Source: a virus
Strand: one strand, 5' to 3'
DNA: 64,000 nucleotides
Virus record (IMG/VR): IMGVR_UViG_3300047550_003482
Coordinates: 1 to 64,000 of that record
Shown here: piece after piece, positions 55,292-63,988 of the stretch
Position numbering within the stretch: position 1 is the stretch's first letter
How the letters are laid out: every line of letters begins with the position of its first letter
Notes under the pieces: generated by a model
The model's database searches: none
What the model saw: only the letters and a program-made list of their open reading frames with translations
What the model was told of the DNA's origin: nothing
Position numbers and translations under genes: made by a program

Positions 55292-56496
55292 AATACCTCT
55301 TTTGGGTTTAAAACTAATTCACGATCAATATTTATCTTATTAATGTTTTTGGATAAATATTTTTGCATGTTATACATATGCGGCATCAATACTTTTTCAA
55401 TTTCAGTATGTAGCCCTCTTGCACCAGTACGATTACTTACACAGTTTTCAACGATTTGCTCTAATGCCTCATCATCAAATTCTAATGTTAGCCCATCTAA
55501 ACTGAAAAGATATTGATATTGTTGGATATAACTATTTTTTACATCGGTCAATATTTTCAACAATTCTTGTTTAGTTAATTCTCTTAGTGAAACATTGGTA
55601 GTAAATCTTCCGACAAATTCGGGAATCATACCAAATTTAACCAAATCATCTGGTGATAATTGTTCAAGAATATTATCTGAAACAATTTCTTTGTTTTTAA
55701 CTTCAGCGGCAAAACCTATTGTTGTGCCTCTAGTTCTAGTTTGTATGACTTCTTTTAATCCTACAAATGCTCCACCTGCTATAAACAAAATGTTTTTGGT
55801 ATTGATTTCAGATACTTCACCTTGTGGATGTTTTCTTCCCCCGTTAGATGGAATTCTGCATATTGTTCCTTCAACCAACTTTAGTAAAGCCTGTTGAACA
55901 CCTTCACCTGAAACATCTCTAGTTATACTAGTGCTTTCACTTTTTCTAGCAATTTTATCTATCTCGTCTATAAAAATGATACCTCTTTCTGCTAGCTTTT
56001 TATCACCGCCTGCTGCATTTACTAACATGGCAATTGTGCTTTCTACATCATCACCTACATATCCTGCTTCAGTCAATGATGTAGCATCAGCTACAACAAA
56101 CGGAACATTCAAATATTTCGCAATAGTTTTTGCAAGTAGTGTTTTGCCAGATCCAGTTGGACCAATTAATAACACATTACCTTTTTGAATCTCAATGTCT
56201 GGTGATTCATTATGGATACGTTTGTAGTGATTTACGATAGCAACACTTAAAACCTTTTTTGCGTTGTCTTGACCAATAATATATTTGTCTAGATTTTCTT
56301 TAATGCTGATGGGATCAAGTTCTGTGCCTTTGTTTTGTTCAGGTGATATAGGAGAATCATCTTCAATTAGTTTGTTGCATAAATCAATGCAATCACTGCA
56401 AATAGCTACATTGTCGCTTAGTATAAGTTTACTTACTACATCTTTATGATTTCCGCAAAAACTACAATGATTTATTTTATTTTCCTGTATTGTCAT
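55288..56496 (-). CDS. clpX: ClpX ATPase
   Basis: This 402-aa protein is a full-length ClpX. It has the N-terminal zinc-binding domain (C11 and C14, then CSDCIDLC), Walker A GPTGSGKT, Walker B IIFIDEIDK, sensor and RxxGARGL (NRTGARGLH) motifs. ClpX recognises degrons, unfolds substrates and feeds ClpP. It overlaps the upstream membrane gene by 20 nt. Confidence 0.94.
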   Translation of the reverse strand: MTIQENKINHCSFCGNHKDVVSKLILSDNVAICSDCIDLCNKLIEDDSPISPEQNKGTELDPISIKENLDKYIIGQDNAKKVLSVAIVNHYKRIHNESPDIEIQKGNVLLIGPTGSGKTLLAKTIAKYLNVPFVVADATSLTEAGYVGDDVESTIAMLVNAAGGDKKLAERGIIFIDEIDKIARKSESTSITRDVSGEGVQQALLKLVEGTICRIPSNGGRKHPQGEVSEINTKNILFIAGGAFVGLKEVIQTRTRGTTIGFAAEVKNKEIVSDNILEQLSPDDLVKFGMIPEFVGRFTTNVSLRELTKQELLKILTDVKNSYIQQYQYLFSLDGLTLEFDDEALEQIVENCVSNRTGARGLHTEIEKVLMPHMYNMQKYLSKNINKINIDRELVLNPKEVL

Positions 56497-57934
56497 GTTC
56501 TAAATATTGGGTAATGAGATTTTTTTCTGCTTCAGTAAGAAGACTTACGTCATAATTTCCGGTATCAATCTTGCCTATCAATGCTCTTATATATTCTTCA
56601 TTCATATGTGTAGATTGTTTTTCTATCTCAATCCATTTGCCACTTGAAAATTTATATGCTCTTGTAGGCAATAAATCAATACGAATAAAAATATCATTGT
56701 TGGTTGCATATTTAGGAAATTTGTTACCAAAGTTATTTATAGCTAGGTTAGAGGGCAAGAATAATTCTGGTTCTATTTCTTTTAGTGCTTCCTTCTTTAT
56801 GTTTTTGCCGTTAAAGAGAACATAGCCATCACCAAGATCAATTAATGGATTTTCTCTTGTAATATTATCTGTCTCAACTTTTGTTGTAGTAGGTTTTATA
56901 GGCTCTGGTATTTTTTCAGGCTCTATTACTACTTCTGGTTCTTGTACAACCTCAGTTGAAACGATTTCTTTAACTATAGATTCTTCTTTATAGACCAATG
57001 GTTTTTCTCGTATAAAACCAAATGGAATTTTGAACGGATTCTTCAACAAATAGGGATGTTTTTTTAATATGTCACTATCATCATCTTTTGGTTTTTCTTC
57101 CTTAGTAGGTTCTATCACAGTTTCTTTTGGTTGTTCTATTTGTTTCTCTTCTTCAACCTTGTTTTCTTTATCATATATTCTACTATTATTTGCTGCTAAT
57201 ACTAGAGCCAATGCTAATGGATCAAATACTATGATGATTAGTATTATGACATACCTCACAGCTTTTTCAAGCATATTATGCTCAACAGTATCACCATATA
57301 TCAAAGCAGCAATGTATTTTATTGGTCCTACCTCTACTTCAATTTTTCTTAATTGAGTTGCGAGTGGCGCCTTTTCTTCATTTAGTTTAGCAATTTCTTG
57401 TTGTGCTTTACTTATTTCCTGTTGAAGTTGTGTTCTTTCTTTGGCTTGTTGTCTTCTTATCTGTACTGCACGTTCTGCATTTTGTGTATCATTGCCTCTA
57501 GCTAATAATTGAGTTATTTGATCATCCATTTGGACCAAAGCTTTTTTAGCAATATCTATATTGTCTCTTTCAGTTTTAATCTTTTCTTCAATTAAACTTA
57601 CTTTAGCTGCGACATCACCAGTCGGCACACCCTGTTCAATATGTGCCCTAGATAAAAATCCAAATATGCCCATACTGGTTAGTAGGGCAATAACTACTAC
57701 AGAAAATACCAAATAACTCTTTAACAGTAATCCGCATTTATCCCAATATTTTCTTAACCAAACTGTGGTTGTTATTTTTCCTATTTCAAGGATAGAACCC
57801 ATAATGATAATGGGAATAACCGCACCAGCAAATATAGCAGTTAAACCAACAATGCTATAATATGCCGCTACGGTACTAAGTGATAGTGCTACTAAAAGTG
57901 TAAGATTTGTTATGTTGAAAATTTTTTGGTACAT
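56477..57934 (-). CDS. Large membrane protein with coiled coil, 485 aa
   Basis: Four predicted membrane spans: two at ~10-50 (YSIVGLTAIFAGAVIPIIIM), one at ~72-95 and one at ~225-248. Between spans 3 and 4 lies a long periplasmic-type coiled coil (residues ~110-200). A polar C-terminal half follows. The opening resembles T4-like marine phage proteins of unknown role. TAAATA (57944-57939) lies 4 nt before the ATG. Confidence 0.75.
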   Translation of the reverse strand: MYQKIFNITNLTLLVALSLSTVAAYYSIVGLTAIFAGAVIPIIIMGSILEIGKITTTVWLRKYWDKCGLLLKSYLVFSVVVIALLTSMGIFGFLSRAHIEQGVPTGDVAAKVSLIEEKIKTERDNIDIAKKALVQMDDQITQLLARGNDTQNAERAVQIRRQQAKERTQLQQEISKAQQEIAKLNEEKAPLATQLRKIEVEVGPIKYIAALIYGDTVEHNMLEKAVRYVIILIIIVFDPLALALVLAANNSRIYDKENKVEEEKQIEQPKETVIEPTKEEKPKDDDSDILKKHPYLLKNPFKIPFGFIREKPLVYKEESIVKEIVSTEVVQEPEVVIEPEKIPEPIKPTTTKVETDNITRENPLIDLGDGYVLFNGKNIKKEALKEIEPELFLPSNLAINNFGNKFPKYATNNDIFIRIDLLPTRAYKFSSGKWIEIEKQSTHMNEEYIRALIGKIDTGNYDVSLLTEAEKNLITQYLEHDNTGK

Positions 57935-57938
57935 CAAC

Positions 57939-57944
57939 TATTTA
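57939..57944 (-). promoter_or_regulatory. Late-promoter motif TAAATA
   Basis: Minus-strand CTAAATA ends 4 nt before the start codon at 57934; no Shine-Dalgarno. Confidence 0.45.
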
Positions 57945-57964
57945 GTTGATTAATACCAATGACT

Positions 57965-58165
57965 CTATTCCTTGCCGAATAAATGCCCGTAATAGTTATT
58001 GAATTCTTCCAAAGATAAAACTAGTTTACGTGGAATGCCAGGTCCAGTTTTAATATGGTAGGTAACATACAATTCATTACCATCTCTTTCTTTAATTTGC
58101 ATGACGGTAATACTGTTACCATCAGCAAATGTATAAGATTTACCAACTAAATCGTAGTCATTCAT
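57965..58165 (-). CDS. Small protein, 66 aa
   Basis: Short beta-rich protein (YTFADGNSITVMQIKERDG, YVTYHIKTGPGIPRKL). Overlaps the next gene by 4 nt. Unrecognised. Confidence 0.62.
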   Translation of the reverse strand: MNDYDLVGKSYTFADGNSITVMQIKERDGNELYVTYHIKTGPGIPRKLVLSLEEFNNYYGHLFGKE

Positions 58166-58401
58166 TTTCTGATTTTAAGGGTTTTGGGCCCAACTGTTAT
58201 CATAGTGTACACCACATTTTCATGTTTTAGTGGCAAATCCAAATTTATATGTACTCTTGAAACATTGTCATCACTGATGATATGTTCCAAAAGCACAGTA
58301 CCTACAAAAGGAATATTATTGTATTTACCTTCAACACGATCACCCATATGAAATTTCACATGTTTTCGGTTCTTTTCAAAATATTCTTTTTCTTTAGTCA
58401 T
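58162..58401 (-). CDS. Small protein, 79 aa
   Basis: Contains VKFHMGDRVEGKYNNIPFVG, an SH3-like beta barrel pattern, and ends in a basic tail. Unrecognised. Confidence 0.62.
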   Translation of the reverse strand: MTKEKEYFEKNRKHVKFHMGDRVEGKYNNIPFVGTVLLEHIISDDNVSRVHINLDLPLKHENVVYTMITVGPKTLKIRK

Positions 58402-58409
58402 GATAATGC

Positions 58410-59747
58410 TTATTTATCTGTGCGAAAAGTTTTGAACCTAGGAAACCGTAGTGAGTAAGTTCCATCCATATTTTGCGTAACCGCATCTGCTAGAACCACA
58501 GCAGTTTGACCAATAACGCTACTACTGTCACTCCAAAAATTATCTCGATCATCGTCAGTAAAACCACTGCCCACATTGACGGTAATATGCTTTCCGTCTT
58601 CAAATCCTTCGCAAACCAGTGCTCCAAGTCGTCCAGCATTTTTTCCCGTACCCTCTTCTAGTCCAATGACCGTTAGGTCATAATCATGAACAGGCTTGTA
58701 CTTCATCCAAAACGTATTACGCTTTGCTTCATAAGGTGAATCAATGTCTTTGATCATCACACCTTCATAGCCTGCATTTACCATATCCTTACAATAGCGA
58801 TTGAATTGATCTTTGCCTGCAGCAGTATCCATGTCAACCATGATATGTGACAGTAGCCTTACATTGGGCATTTGATCAATCACACTACGCATAGATTCTA
58901 GAATTTCAATACGATAGCTGAGAGACCTACGATATAGCCCATTACGGAAGTCTTCAAGCGGAACAATATCAAAAATATTGAACACACTATCATTAGCCTG
59001 CACATTTTCTTTACGTCGGGCTTGACGCATTAGTTCTTGGAACGTGTTGCCAGTGACTTCACCATCAAACACGAAGCCAGCTGCAAGTTGTTTAGCGATA
59101 CTGGTCTTGTTAATCAGTGCTGTGAAATGTTTAACGATTTGGTTCTCAATGTCGGTAAAGTTTTCAAACACCTTGCCATTGCGACTATAGCTAACCACGG
59201 ACACTTGATCGTCACCTGGAATAACTGTCATCAATACACGAACACCGTCAAGCTTGGGCTCAAGACGTTTGATACTTTTCATTTCAGGACGATTCTCACA
59301 ATTGGTAGCAAGTTGGCAACCAAAGATGGGAATCTCATAAACTGTATTCTTGCAAACCTTGTTGATAGTCTTATCACTGATGCCTGCTCGCATATCACGG
59401 CGTAGAACAGGTGCAAGAAAATGATTCCATTCGTTGCTATCAAAACGATATGAAATTTCTTCAATAGCGTCACGGGCAGCATTACCCGTTAGCTTTCGTT
59501 GTGAAAGATTGGTAAGTAGAGTGTTGAACTCTTGCCAAGGATTCTCAGCGTCAGTGATACCTACAGTATCATCAACCTTCTTAACACCAAATACCACGTA
59601 TGGATTGTAGCAAGCCTTGAGTAGGCCCAAAAAGATTTGTGCCTTTGTATCTCCCAACTTACTGACAGTAAGTGCCTGCTTGAGAACATCTTCCTTATGC
59701 AGGCGGCTATCCGATTGATTGAGTTTTTGAATCCAAGAATATGTCAT
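58410..59747 (-). CDS. ATP-dependent DNA ligase (T4 gp30-like)
   Basis: The ATG at 59747 follows AAAGGA; 445 aa. The nucleotidyltransferase motifs are LEPKLDGVRV (motif I, K-x-D-G), SRNGK (motif Ia), FVFDGEV (motif III), EGVMIKD (motif IV) and FWMKYKP (motif V), followed by an OB-fold. It seals nicks in phage DNA. Confidence 0.92.
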   Translation of the reverse strand: MTYSWIQKLNQSDSRLHKEDVLKQALTVSKLGDTKAQIFLGLLKACYNPYVVFGVKKVDDTVGITDAENPWQEFNTLLTNLSQRKLTGNAARDAIEEISYRFDSNEWNHFLAPVLRRDMRAGISDKTINKVCKNTVYEIPIFGCQLATNCENRPEMKSIKRLEPKLDGVRVLMTVIPGDDQVSVVSYSRNGKVFENFTDIENQIVKHFTALINKTSIAKQLAAGFVFDGEVTGNTFQELMRQARRKENVQANDSVFNIFDIVPLEDFRNGLYRRSLSYRIEILESMRSVIDQMPNVRLLSHIMVDMDTAAGKDQFNRYCKDMVNAGYEGVMIKDIDSPYEAKRNTFWMKYKPVHDYDLTVIGLEEGTGKNAGRLGALVCEGFEDGKHITVNVGSGFTDDDRDNFWSDSSSVIGQTAVVLADAVTQNMDGTYSLRFPRFKTFRTDK

Positions 59748-59757
59748 GATTTTTCCT

Positions 59758-59964
59758 TTACTTACGCATAATGTTTTGTAGTGCTTCTTGTGCAAGATCG
59801 GTATCAGTTTCCTTATCGTATACTTCAGCCACCATCATATTATATACAATTTCTGCGTCTTTGCCGAAAACTTTAAGGATATAATTTACCTTTTCCATGT
59901 CTGTGGCTGTCCAAAGAAGATCAGCAATCTTGAATTGAACTTCGTTTTGTAGTTTCAGATCCAT
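59758..59964 (-). CDS. Small helical protein, 68 aa
   Basis: Acidic, helical (LWTATDMEKVNYILKVFGKD). Unrecognised; lies in tandem with the 202-aa gene. Confidence 0.65.
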   Translation of the reverse strand: MDLKLQNEVQFKIADLLWTATDMEKVNYILKVFGKDAEIVYNMMVAEVYDKETDTDLAQEALQNIMRK

Positions 59965-59965
59965 T

Positions 59966-60574
59966 TTAAATTACCTTTGCCCTAGAAAGTTGTGTGCAAT
60001 TTTCTCTGTGTGCCTTGATGGTACCGGACACTTGAATGATTGTACCTAGATTGATAGGTTCTTTACGTGAGAAGAAAAAAACTTGATCTTTGTTGTTGAT
60101 GCAAGTAATGAAGTAAACCTTAAAATTCACAGAAAACATGCATTTTAGCACTTCACTAGATTCAACAATTACCTTGGATCCAACATCACCCAGATAACCA
60201 CCGTTTGCAAACGAAATGCGATTTTGTACTTCATTTTTCGCGGATTCACGTTGATATGTAGAAGGTAGAGGTGCTATGATACTGAGGTCGTAAATATAAT
60301 TAGAACTTTCCTTGTACACTAAATTGCTTACGACCTTTTCAAAACTATTGAGTTTTGAACCAGACAACACCTTATAGGTTAGTGATTGGAAATGATTCAG
60401 GACTTTTTGTGCAAGTTCTTGATCTTCTGTAGTAATGCTGTCCTTAGCATTTAGTAAATCAATCATTAGAGAACGATTGGGCTTTCGTTCATCAACCTGA
60501 TATTTTACGTATTCCCCGTTAATACGTTGTGCAGCACAGGCTGCTGCAAAAATGTCAATGATTTTGTTTTCCAT
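59966..60574 (-). CDS. Phage-type protein, 202 aa
   Basis: ATG at 60574 (MENKIIDIFAAACAAQRING). The C-terminal ~70 residues are beta-rich (VYFITCINNKDQVFFFSRKE, GTIIQVSGTIKAHREN), like an OB-type strand pattern. Possible nucleic-acid or replication-accessory protein; not recognised. Confidence 0.65.
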   Translation of the reverse strand: MENKIIDIFAAACAAQRINGEYVKYQVDERKPNRSLMIDLLNAKDSITTEDQELAQKVLNHFQSLTYKVLSGSKLNSFEKVVSNLVYKESSNYIYDLSIIAPLPSTYQRESAKNEVQNRISFANGGYLGDVGSKVIVESSEVLKCMFSVNFKVYFITCINNKDQVFFFSRKEPINLGTIIQVSGTIKAHRENCTQLSRAKVI

Positions 60575-60575
60575 T

Positions 60576-60989
60576 TTATTCAACAATGTAGGGCTTGTTC
60601 CACTTGCCGATGTTGATATCAACATAGTAGGCAATATCAAAGTAATCCGTCATTGCGTCGCTACGATCATACCAACCAGCAGACTTCAGAGCCTTGAGAG
60701 CCTCGGTGATAAAATCCTTAGCCTTGCCATCGTAATGGTCTTGATACCAATACGTGTTGACGCTAGCATTGCCGCTAGTGTTGGGGGTGAAACCCCTGGA
60801 CACTTGATAATGACTGGCACTGCAAACACGATTGCTATTGCCAATGAAATCAATCTTACCCGACTTCAGAGTCAGGCAGATAGTCATATGATTGCGAACA
60901 CTCAGCGAACCCTTGACGCCATACTTGGCAAGCACAGGCTTCAGAGCAGCAGAAATCTTGGACTTCATTTCTTGATTGACGTAAGCCAT
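60576..60989 (-). CDS. Phage-type protein, 137 aa
   Basis: The ATG at 60989 follows CGGAG. Contains YGVKGSLSVRNHMTICLTLK, VNTYWYQDHYDGKAKDFITE and YFDIAYYVDINIGKW, a pattern resembling the large-polyvalent-protein LPD29-type domain found in phages and plasmids. Function unknown. Confidence 0.68.
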   Translation of the reverse strand: MAYVNQEMKSKISAALKPVLAKYGVKGSLSVRNHMTICLTLKSGKIDFIGNSNRVCSASHYQVSRGFTPNTSGNASVNTYWYQDHYDGKAKDFITEALKALKSAGWYDRSDAMTDYFDIAYYVDINIGKWNKPYIVE

Positions 60990-61023
60990 TTGTTTCTCCG
61001 TTTCGTTCACTGTCTAGAAAGAC

Positions 61024-61052
61024 ATTATATGTGTTTCGGGATTATTTGTCAA
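61024..61052 (-). promoter_or_regulatory. Sigma70 promoter
   Basis: Minus: TTGACA (61052-61047), 17-nt spacer, TATAAT (61029-61024), then GTCTTTCTAGAC. Confidence 0.88.
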
Positions 61053-61375
61053 GCCACACGATAGATGATACCTTGCTTGGTCATCATCTTCACGATACCT
61101 TGTGTAGCCCAATCCTGTTCCAGAAGTGCAAGATTCTTGCGATCACGAACCCGACCTTCGTGAACCTTGACGCGGATCCACTTCTTGCAGTTGGTGATAG
61201 AAACCTCAGTGCATTGATAGACCATTTCCAGAGCCAACTTCATGCGTTCTGCCTTGACCTTTTGTTGGTCAGTAAACAGACTGGCATTTGCAATGCTACG
61301 CATACGTGCATCACGCGCGGCGAACCAAGCAAAATTACCAGCAGCCTTGTATTCGGTTTCTTGAATTTGCATCAT
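61049..61375 (-). CDS. Basic helical protein, 108 aa
   Basis: Helical N-terminus (AAGNFAWFAARDARMRSIAN), ending in a beta-type tail. Unrecognised. Its 3-prime end overlaps the -35 of the next promoter. Confidence 0.65.
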   Translation of the reverse strand: MMQIQETEYKAAGNFAWFAARDARMRSIANASLFTDQQKVKAERMKLALEMVYQCTEVSITNCKKWIRVKVHEGRVRDRKNLALLEQDWATQGIVKMMTKQGIIYRVA

Positions 61376-61405
61376 TTGCTCCGTGTATCAACTGTCTAGA
61401 AAGAC

Positions 61406-61434
61406 ATTATATGACCAAACGGATTTATTGTCAA
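61406..61434 (-). promoter_or_regulatory. Sigma70 promoter
   Basis: Minus: TTGACA (61434-61429), 17-nt spacer, TATAAT (61411-61406), then GTCTTTCTAGAC as at 61024. Confidence 0.88.
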
Positions 61435-61435
61435 A

Positions 61436-62053
61436 TCACAGGTAAGCCATTTGCTTAGGAGACAGAGGACGAGCGAACTTGGGAGCCGGATCATTGATCC
61501 AGGACATGACTTGTTGACGCAGGCTCATACGGAATCCGCTGCGCAGGTTAGAAGTAATCAGACGCTTAACGCCTTCCCAGTAATCAGTACCGACCACCGC
61601 CTTCAGGCGCTCGACTTGGACACGGGTCAGTCCAGCACGATGAGCAACCTCAGCGTCACGCTGACGAGCAGCACGACGGCCCAGAACCTCGCTACGCCGT
61701 TGCTTGTAAGCCATATAGGCATTGTATTCAGCACGAACTTCGGGATTAGCGTCCACCGAAGAATTGTAGCAAGGATAGGACCAACCACGAGTAGTGGCGA
61801 ACATGATGTTGCGAGGAGACTTGCTCACAGGATCCCACACGGTCATGTAGAAATCACTGTCATCATACATGTTCCGCTCCCAGTCCACCAGGCACAGACC
61901 TTGATGGGTCAAGTACAGAGTATCGCCTTGACGGTTGTCGTTCATGCCGTTGACGCCGGGCAGCGGGCAGTATTCACCCGCATGAAACTCGGTGCGCAGA
62001 GTGCGCTGACCGTTAGCGTAGTCATACGAAGAACCCATGTTGATAATAGCCAT
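61436..62053 (-). CDS. Unrecognised protein, 205 aa
   Basis: N-terminal half beta-rich (GDTLYLTHQGLCLVDWER); C-terminal half basic and helical with many Arg (YKQRRSEVLGRRAARQRDAE). The DNA is GC-richer than its surroundings. Function unknown. Confidence 0.65.
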   Translation of the reverse strand: MAIINMGSSYDYANGQRTLRTEFHAGEYCPLPGVNGMNDNRQGDTLYLTHQGLCLVDWERNMYDDSDFYMTVWDPVSKSPRNIMFATTRGWSYPCYNSSVDANPEVRAEYNAYMAYKQRRSEVLGRRAARQRDAEVAHRAGLTRVQVERLKAVVGTDYWEGVKRLITSNLRSGFRMSLRQQVMSWINDPAPKFARPLSPKQMAYL

Positions 62054-62089
62054 TTGCGTTTCCTTTGCGTTACTGCTTACTAGAAATAC

Positions 62090-62118
62090 AGTATATCAAA
62101 GATGGGAATTATTGTCAA
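62090..62118 (-). promoter_or_regulatory. Sigma70 promoter (repeated cassette)
   Basis: Minus: TTGACA (62118-62113), 17-nt spacer, TATACT (62095-62090), then GTATTTCTAGTAAGCAG. Confidence 0.88.
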
Positions 62119-62309
62119 GCGTATTCAAACGCACCAGGCCGAAGCACATATCCAGCAGTACCATACTCCTCATCGATTGAATAGTACTTCAACACCACAT
62201 GACTGCCGGAAGGCAGAATGGTAGGGGCACTAAGGTCGCCGTAATACATGTAGTCCCTGAATTCAGGACGCAGGGCGATAGTATCAGTCATATAAGTTGC
62301 GGTCAGCAT
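62115..62309 (-). CDS. Small protein, 64 aa
   Basis: ATG at 62309. Contains RPEFRDYMYYGDLSAPTILP. Starts shortly after the 55-aa gene's stop. Unrecognised. Confidence 0.62.
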   Translation of the reverse strand: MLTATYMTDTIALRPEFRDYMYYGDLSAPTILPSGSHVVLKYYSIDEEYGTAGYVLRPGAFEYA

Positions 62310-62313
62310 GATT

Positions 62314-62481
62314 TTAACCCACCAAACGAAGGATAGAACGGGCTTCAGCAATCAGGTCTTCGCGGCTGCTATTGCTGAGACTAAGTTGGCTGTAACGATA
62401 CCAGTTTTGGTCAATGACCTTGACTTGAGCACCGGTGAAAATATCACCAAAAAACTCAAGCATGAAACGCGGCAGATTCAT
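62314..62481 (-). CDS. Small protein, 55 aa
   Basis: ATG at 62481 behind AAGG. Contains NLPRFMLEFFGDIFTGAQVK and an acidic helix. Unrecognised. Confidence 0.62.
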   Translation of the reverse strand: MNLPRFMLEFFGDIFTGAQVKVIDQNWYRYSQLSLSNSSREDLIAEARSILRLVG

Positions 62482-62512
62482 TTCCGACACCTTTCTTAAC
62501 GTCAACAAAGAC

Positions 62513-62541
62513 AGTATAACAAGGGTTGGATTTTTTGTCAA
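62513..62541 (-). promoter_or_regulatory. Sigma70 promoter
   Basis: Minus: TTGACA (62541-62536), 17-nt spacer, TATACT (62518-62513). Confidence 0.88.
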
Positions 62542-62553
62542 CCAACCCTACAA

Positions 62554-62751
62554 TTATTTTTGCTCTCGTTCATACTTCCATACAAAGGAATCATATACTA
62601 TCTTGATAATATATACGGTAACCCCGGCAATCACACCAAATCCAAAATATTTAGGATTAGCCCAAATAGTGTAAACTACCGCGGTTGCAAACAAAATACA
62701 TCCTACTACTACGCCAAGTGTAGACAATGCTGCTTTAACTTTCACGTTCAT
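62554..62751 (-). CDS. Small two-TM membrane protein, 65 aa
   Basis: Starts MNVKVKAALSTLGVVVGCIL; two hydrophobic spans (~8-28, ~33-52) and a charged tail. An ATG 6 nt upstream is also possible. Confidence 0.65.
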   Translation of the reverse strand: MNVKVKAALSTLGVVVGCILFATAVVYTIWANPKYFGFGVIAGVTVYIIKIVYDSFVWKYEREQK

Positions 62752-62753
62752 TT

Positions 62754-63116
62754 TCAATACTCCTCTTCCAAATTACGTTCCCAGGCAATCAGTTCTTCTT
62801 CACCGCCATCCATTTGATAGGCTTCAGAACCATATGCAGGATGATATTCTTCCCAACGATCAAATGCAACAGGAAGCTTACCTGCTTTCAAACGTGCATT
62901 CAATGCCTTAGACATACGGACTGCCGGCTCAAGACTTTCCTGCTCGGTAGATTCGGTGCGAACAAAAAGACGACGGCGAGAACCACGAGCATCCTTTGCG
63001 TAGATATAGCTGGCATGTCCATACTGATATCCACGCGGATTGTCGTAATCCGCCATTTCAGGATTTTGTCCGATAATGACGATCTCAGTGCTTGCGTAAA
63101 ATTCAATAGGCTTCAT
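62754..63116 (-). CDS. Phage-type protein, 120 aa
   Basis: ATG at 63116 behind AAGG. Contains PEMADYDNPRGYQYGHASYI, RGSRRRLFVRTES and a Trp/Glu-rich end. Unrecognised. Confidence 0.62.
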   Translation of the reverse strand: MKPIEFYASTEIVIIGQNPEMADYDNPRGYQYGHASYIYAKDARGSRRRLFVRTESTEQESLEPAVRMSKALNARLKAGKLPVAFDRWEEYHPAYGSEAYQMDGGEEELIAWERNLEEEY

Positions 63117-63145
63117 GTTTGACACCTTTTTACTACAGTAAATGC

Positions 63146-63174
63146 AGTATACTACAAAAGGTATTTATTGTCAA
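63146..63174 (-). promoter_or_regulatory. Sigma70 promoter
   Basis: Minus: TTGACA (63174-63169), 17-nt spacer, TATACT (63151-63146). Confidence 0.88.
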
Positions 63175-63311
63175 ATGTTCTGTTTCATGGACTCTTGAAT
63201 TTCCAAAACCCATTGATGTGGGACGCCAAACCGATCACTGATCATTTGTGGACTGAAACCCTGTTCCAATAGGTCTTGAATGTCAAGGATTAGATCACGC
63301 AGCTTGCTCAT
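63171..63311 (-). CDS. Small helix-turn-helix-like protein, 46 aa
   Basis: ATG at 63311 behind GGAG. SPQMISDRFGVPHQWVLEIQ has the spacing of a helix-turn-helix. Overlaps the HD hydrolase gene by 17 nt. Confidence 0.6.
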   Translation of the reverse strand: MSKLRDLILDIQDLLEQGFSPQMISDRFGVPHQWVLEIQESMKQNI

Positions 63312-63762
63312 TTGCAACTCCACTAAGACGACTTTGAATTTCAAGATAGAAAGTATGATACTTGGCCATACGTGCAATGTCCTTTTCAGTCACACCCTTA
63401 AGGCGCCTGATATCGGTGTTGTGCCTGAGGTCGGCACACTTGACCAACATAGCATCACGGCTGGCAAACACACCTTGCTTGTATTCTTCGTAGGTCTGAC
63501 CCGGTTGCTTGGTCAATGCACGGATGCCATTGATCACACGATCGGTCATGCCCGCATCACGAAGATCCTGATAGGTAACATCAGTATCTTCAACCACATC
63601 GTGACCCAGTGCAATGCACATAAGTTCTTCGTCAGTGGTCTTCAGGTAATGCATGACCTTCAAGGGATGCAAAATGTAGGGATTGCCACCGCGGTCAAAC
63701 TGACCAGCATGTGCATTGGTCACCAGTACCAACATCTTGTCAAGCATTTGACCGCGCTTCAT
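63295..63762 (-). CDS. MESH1/SpoT-type HD hydrolase
   Basis: The ATG at 63762 follows AAAGGA; 155 aa. The HD-domain motifs of ppGpp hydrolases are visible: HAGQFDRGGNPYILHPLKV, LGHDVVEDTDVT (HD), and LVKCADLRHNTD. It is a single HD domain without a synthetase, like MESH1 and phage relatives. ppGpp hydrolysis is inferred; other nucleotides are possible. Confidence 0.85.
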   Translation of the reverse strand: MKRGQMLDKMLVLVTNAHAGQFDRGGNPYILHPLKVMHYLKTTDEELMCIALGHDVVEDTDVTYQDLRDAGMTDRVINGIRALTKQPGQTYEEYKQGVFASRDAMLVKCADLRHNTDIRRLKGVTEKDIARMAKYHTFYLEIQSRLSGVANEQAA

Positions 63763-63772
63763 AGTATTCCTT

Positions 63773-63955
63773 TCAGGCAAATTCTTCATGGATTTCACGA
63801 TCCATTTCTTGAGCGTCCAGCCAACGTTCATATTCAGCAGCATCCTCACGCTCACGCCGGCTGACAATGTTGAAGGCTTGAACAAGGCTGAAACCCTCGT
63901 TCAGCAGTTCGCCCATTTGAGTTTCAAATTCTTCTTGCGTGTAAAAGTTCATCAT
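63773..63955 (-). CDS. Small acidic protein, 60 aa
   Basis: GAGGAG precedes the ATG at 63955. Helical (YTQEEFETQMGELLNEGFSL), very acidic C-terminus. Unrecognised. Confidence 0.62.
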   Translation of the reverse strand: MMNFYTQEEFETQMGELLNEGFSLVQAFNIVSRREREDAAEYERWLDAQEMDREIHEEFA

Positions 63956-63988
63956 TTCAAACTCCTCGTTGCTGTTCACTAGAAATAC

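Noticed and set aside
61451-62083. 210-codon plus-strand frame
   Set aside because: Antisense to the 205-aa minus gene, which has a promoter and an ATG in the right place; the plus frame has neither.
63280-63864. 194-codon plus-strand frame
   Set aside because: Antisense of the HD hydrolase, whose motifs are unambiguous.
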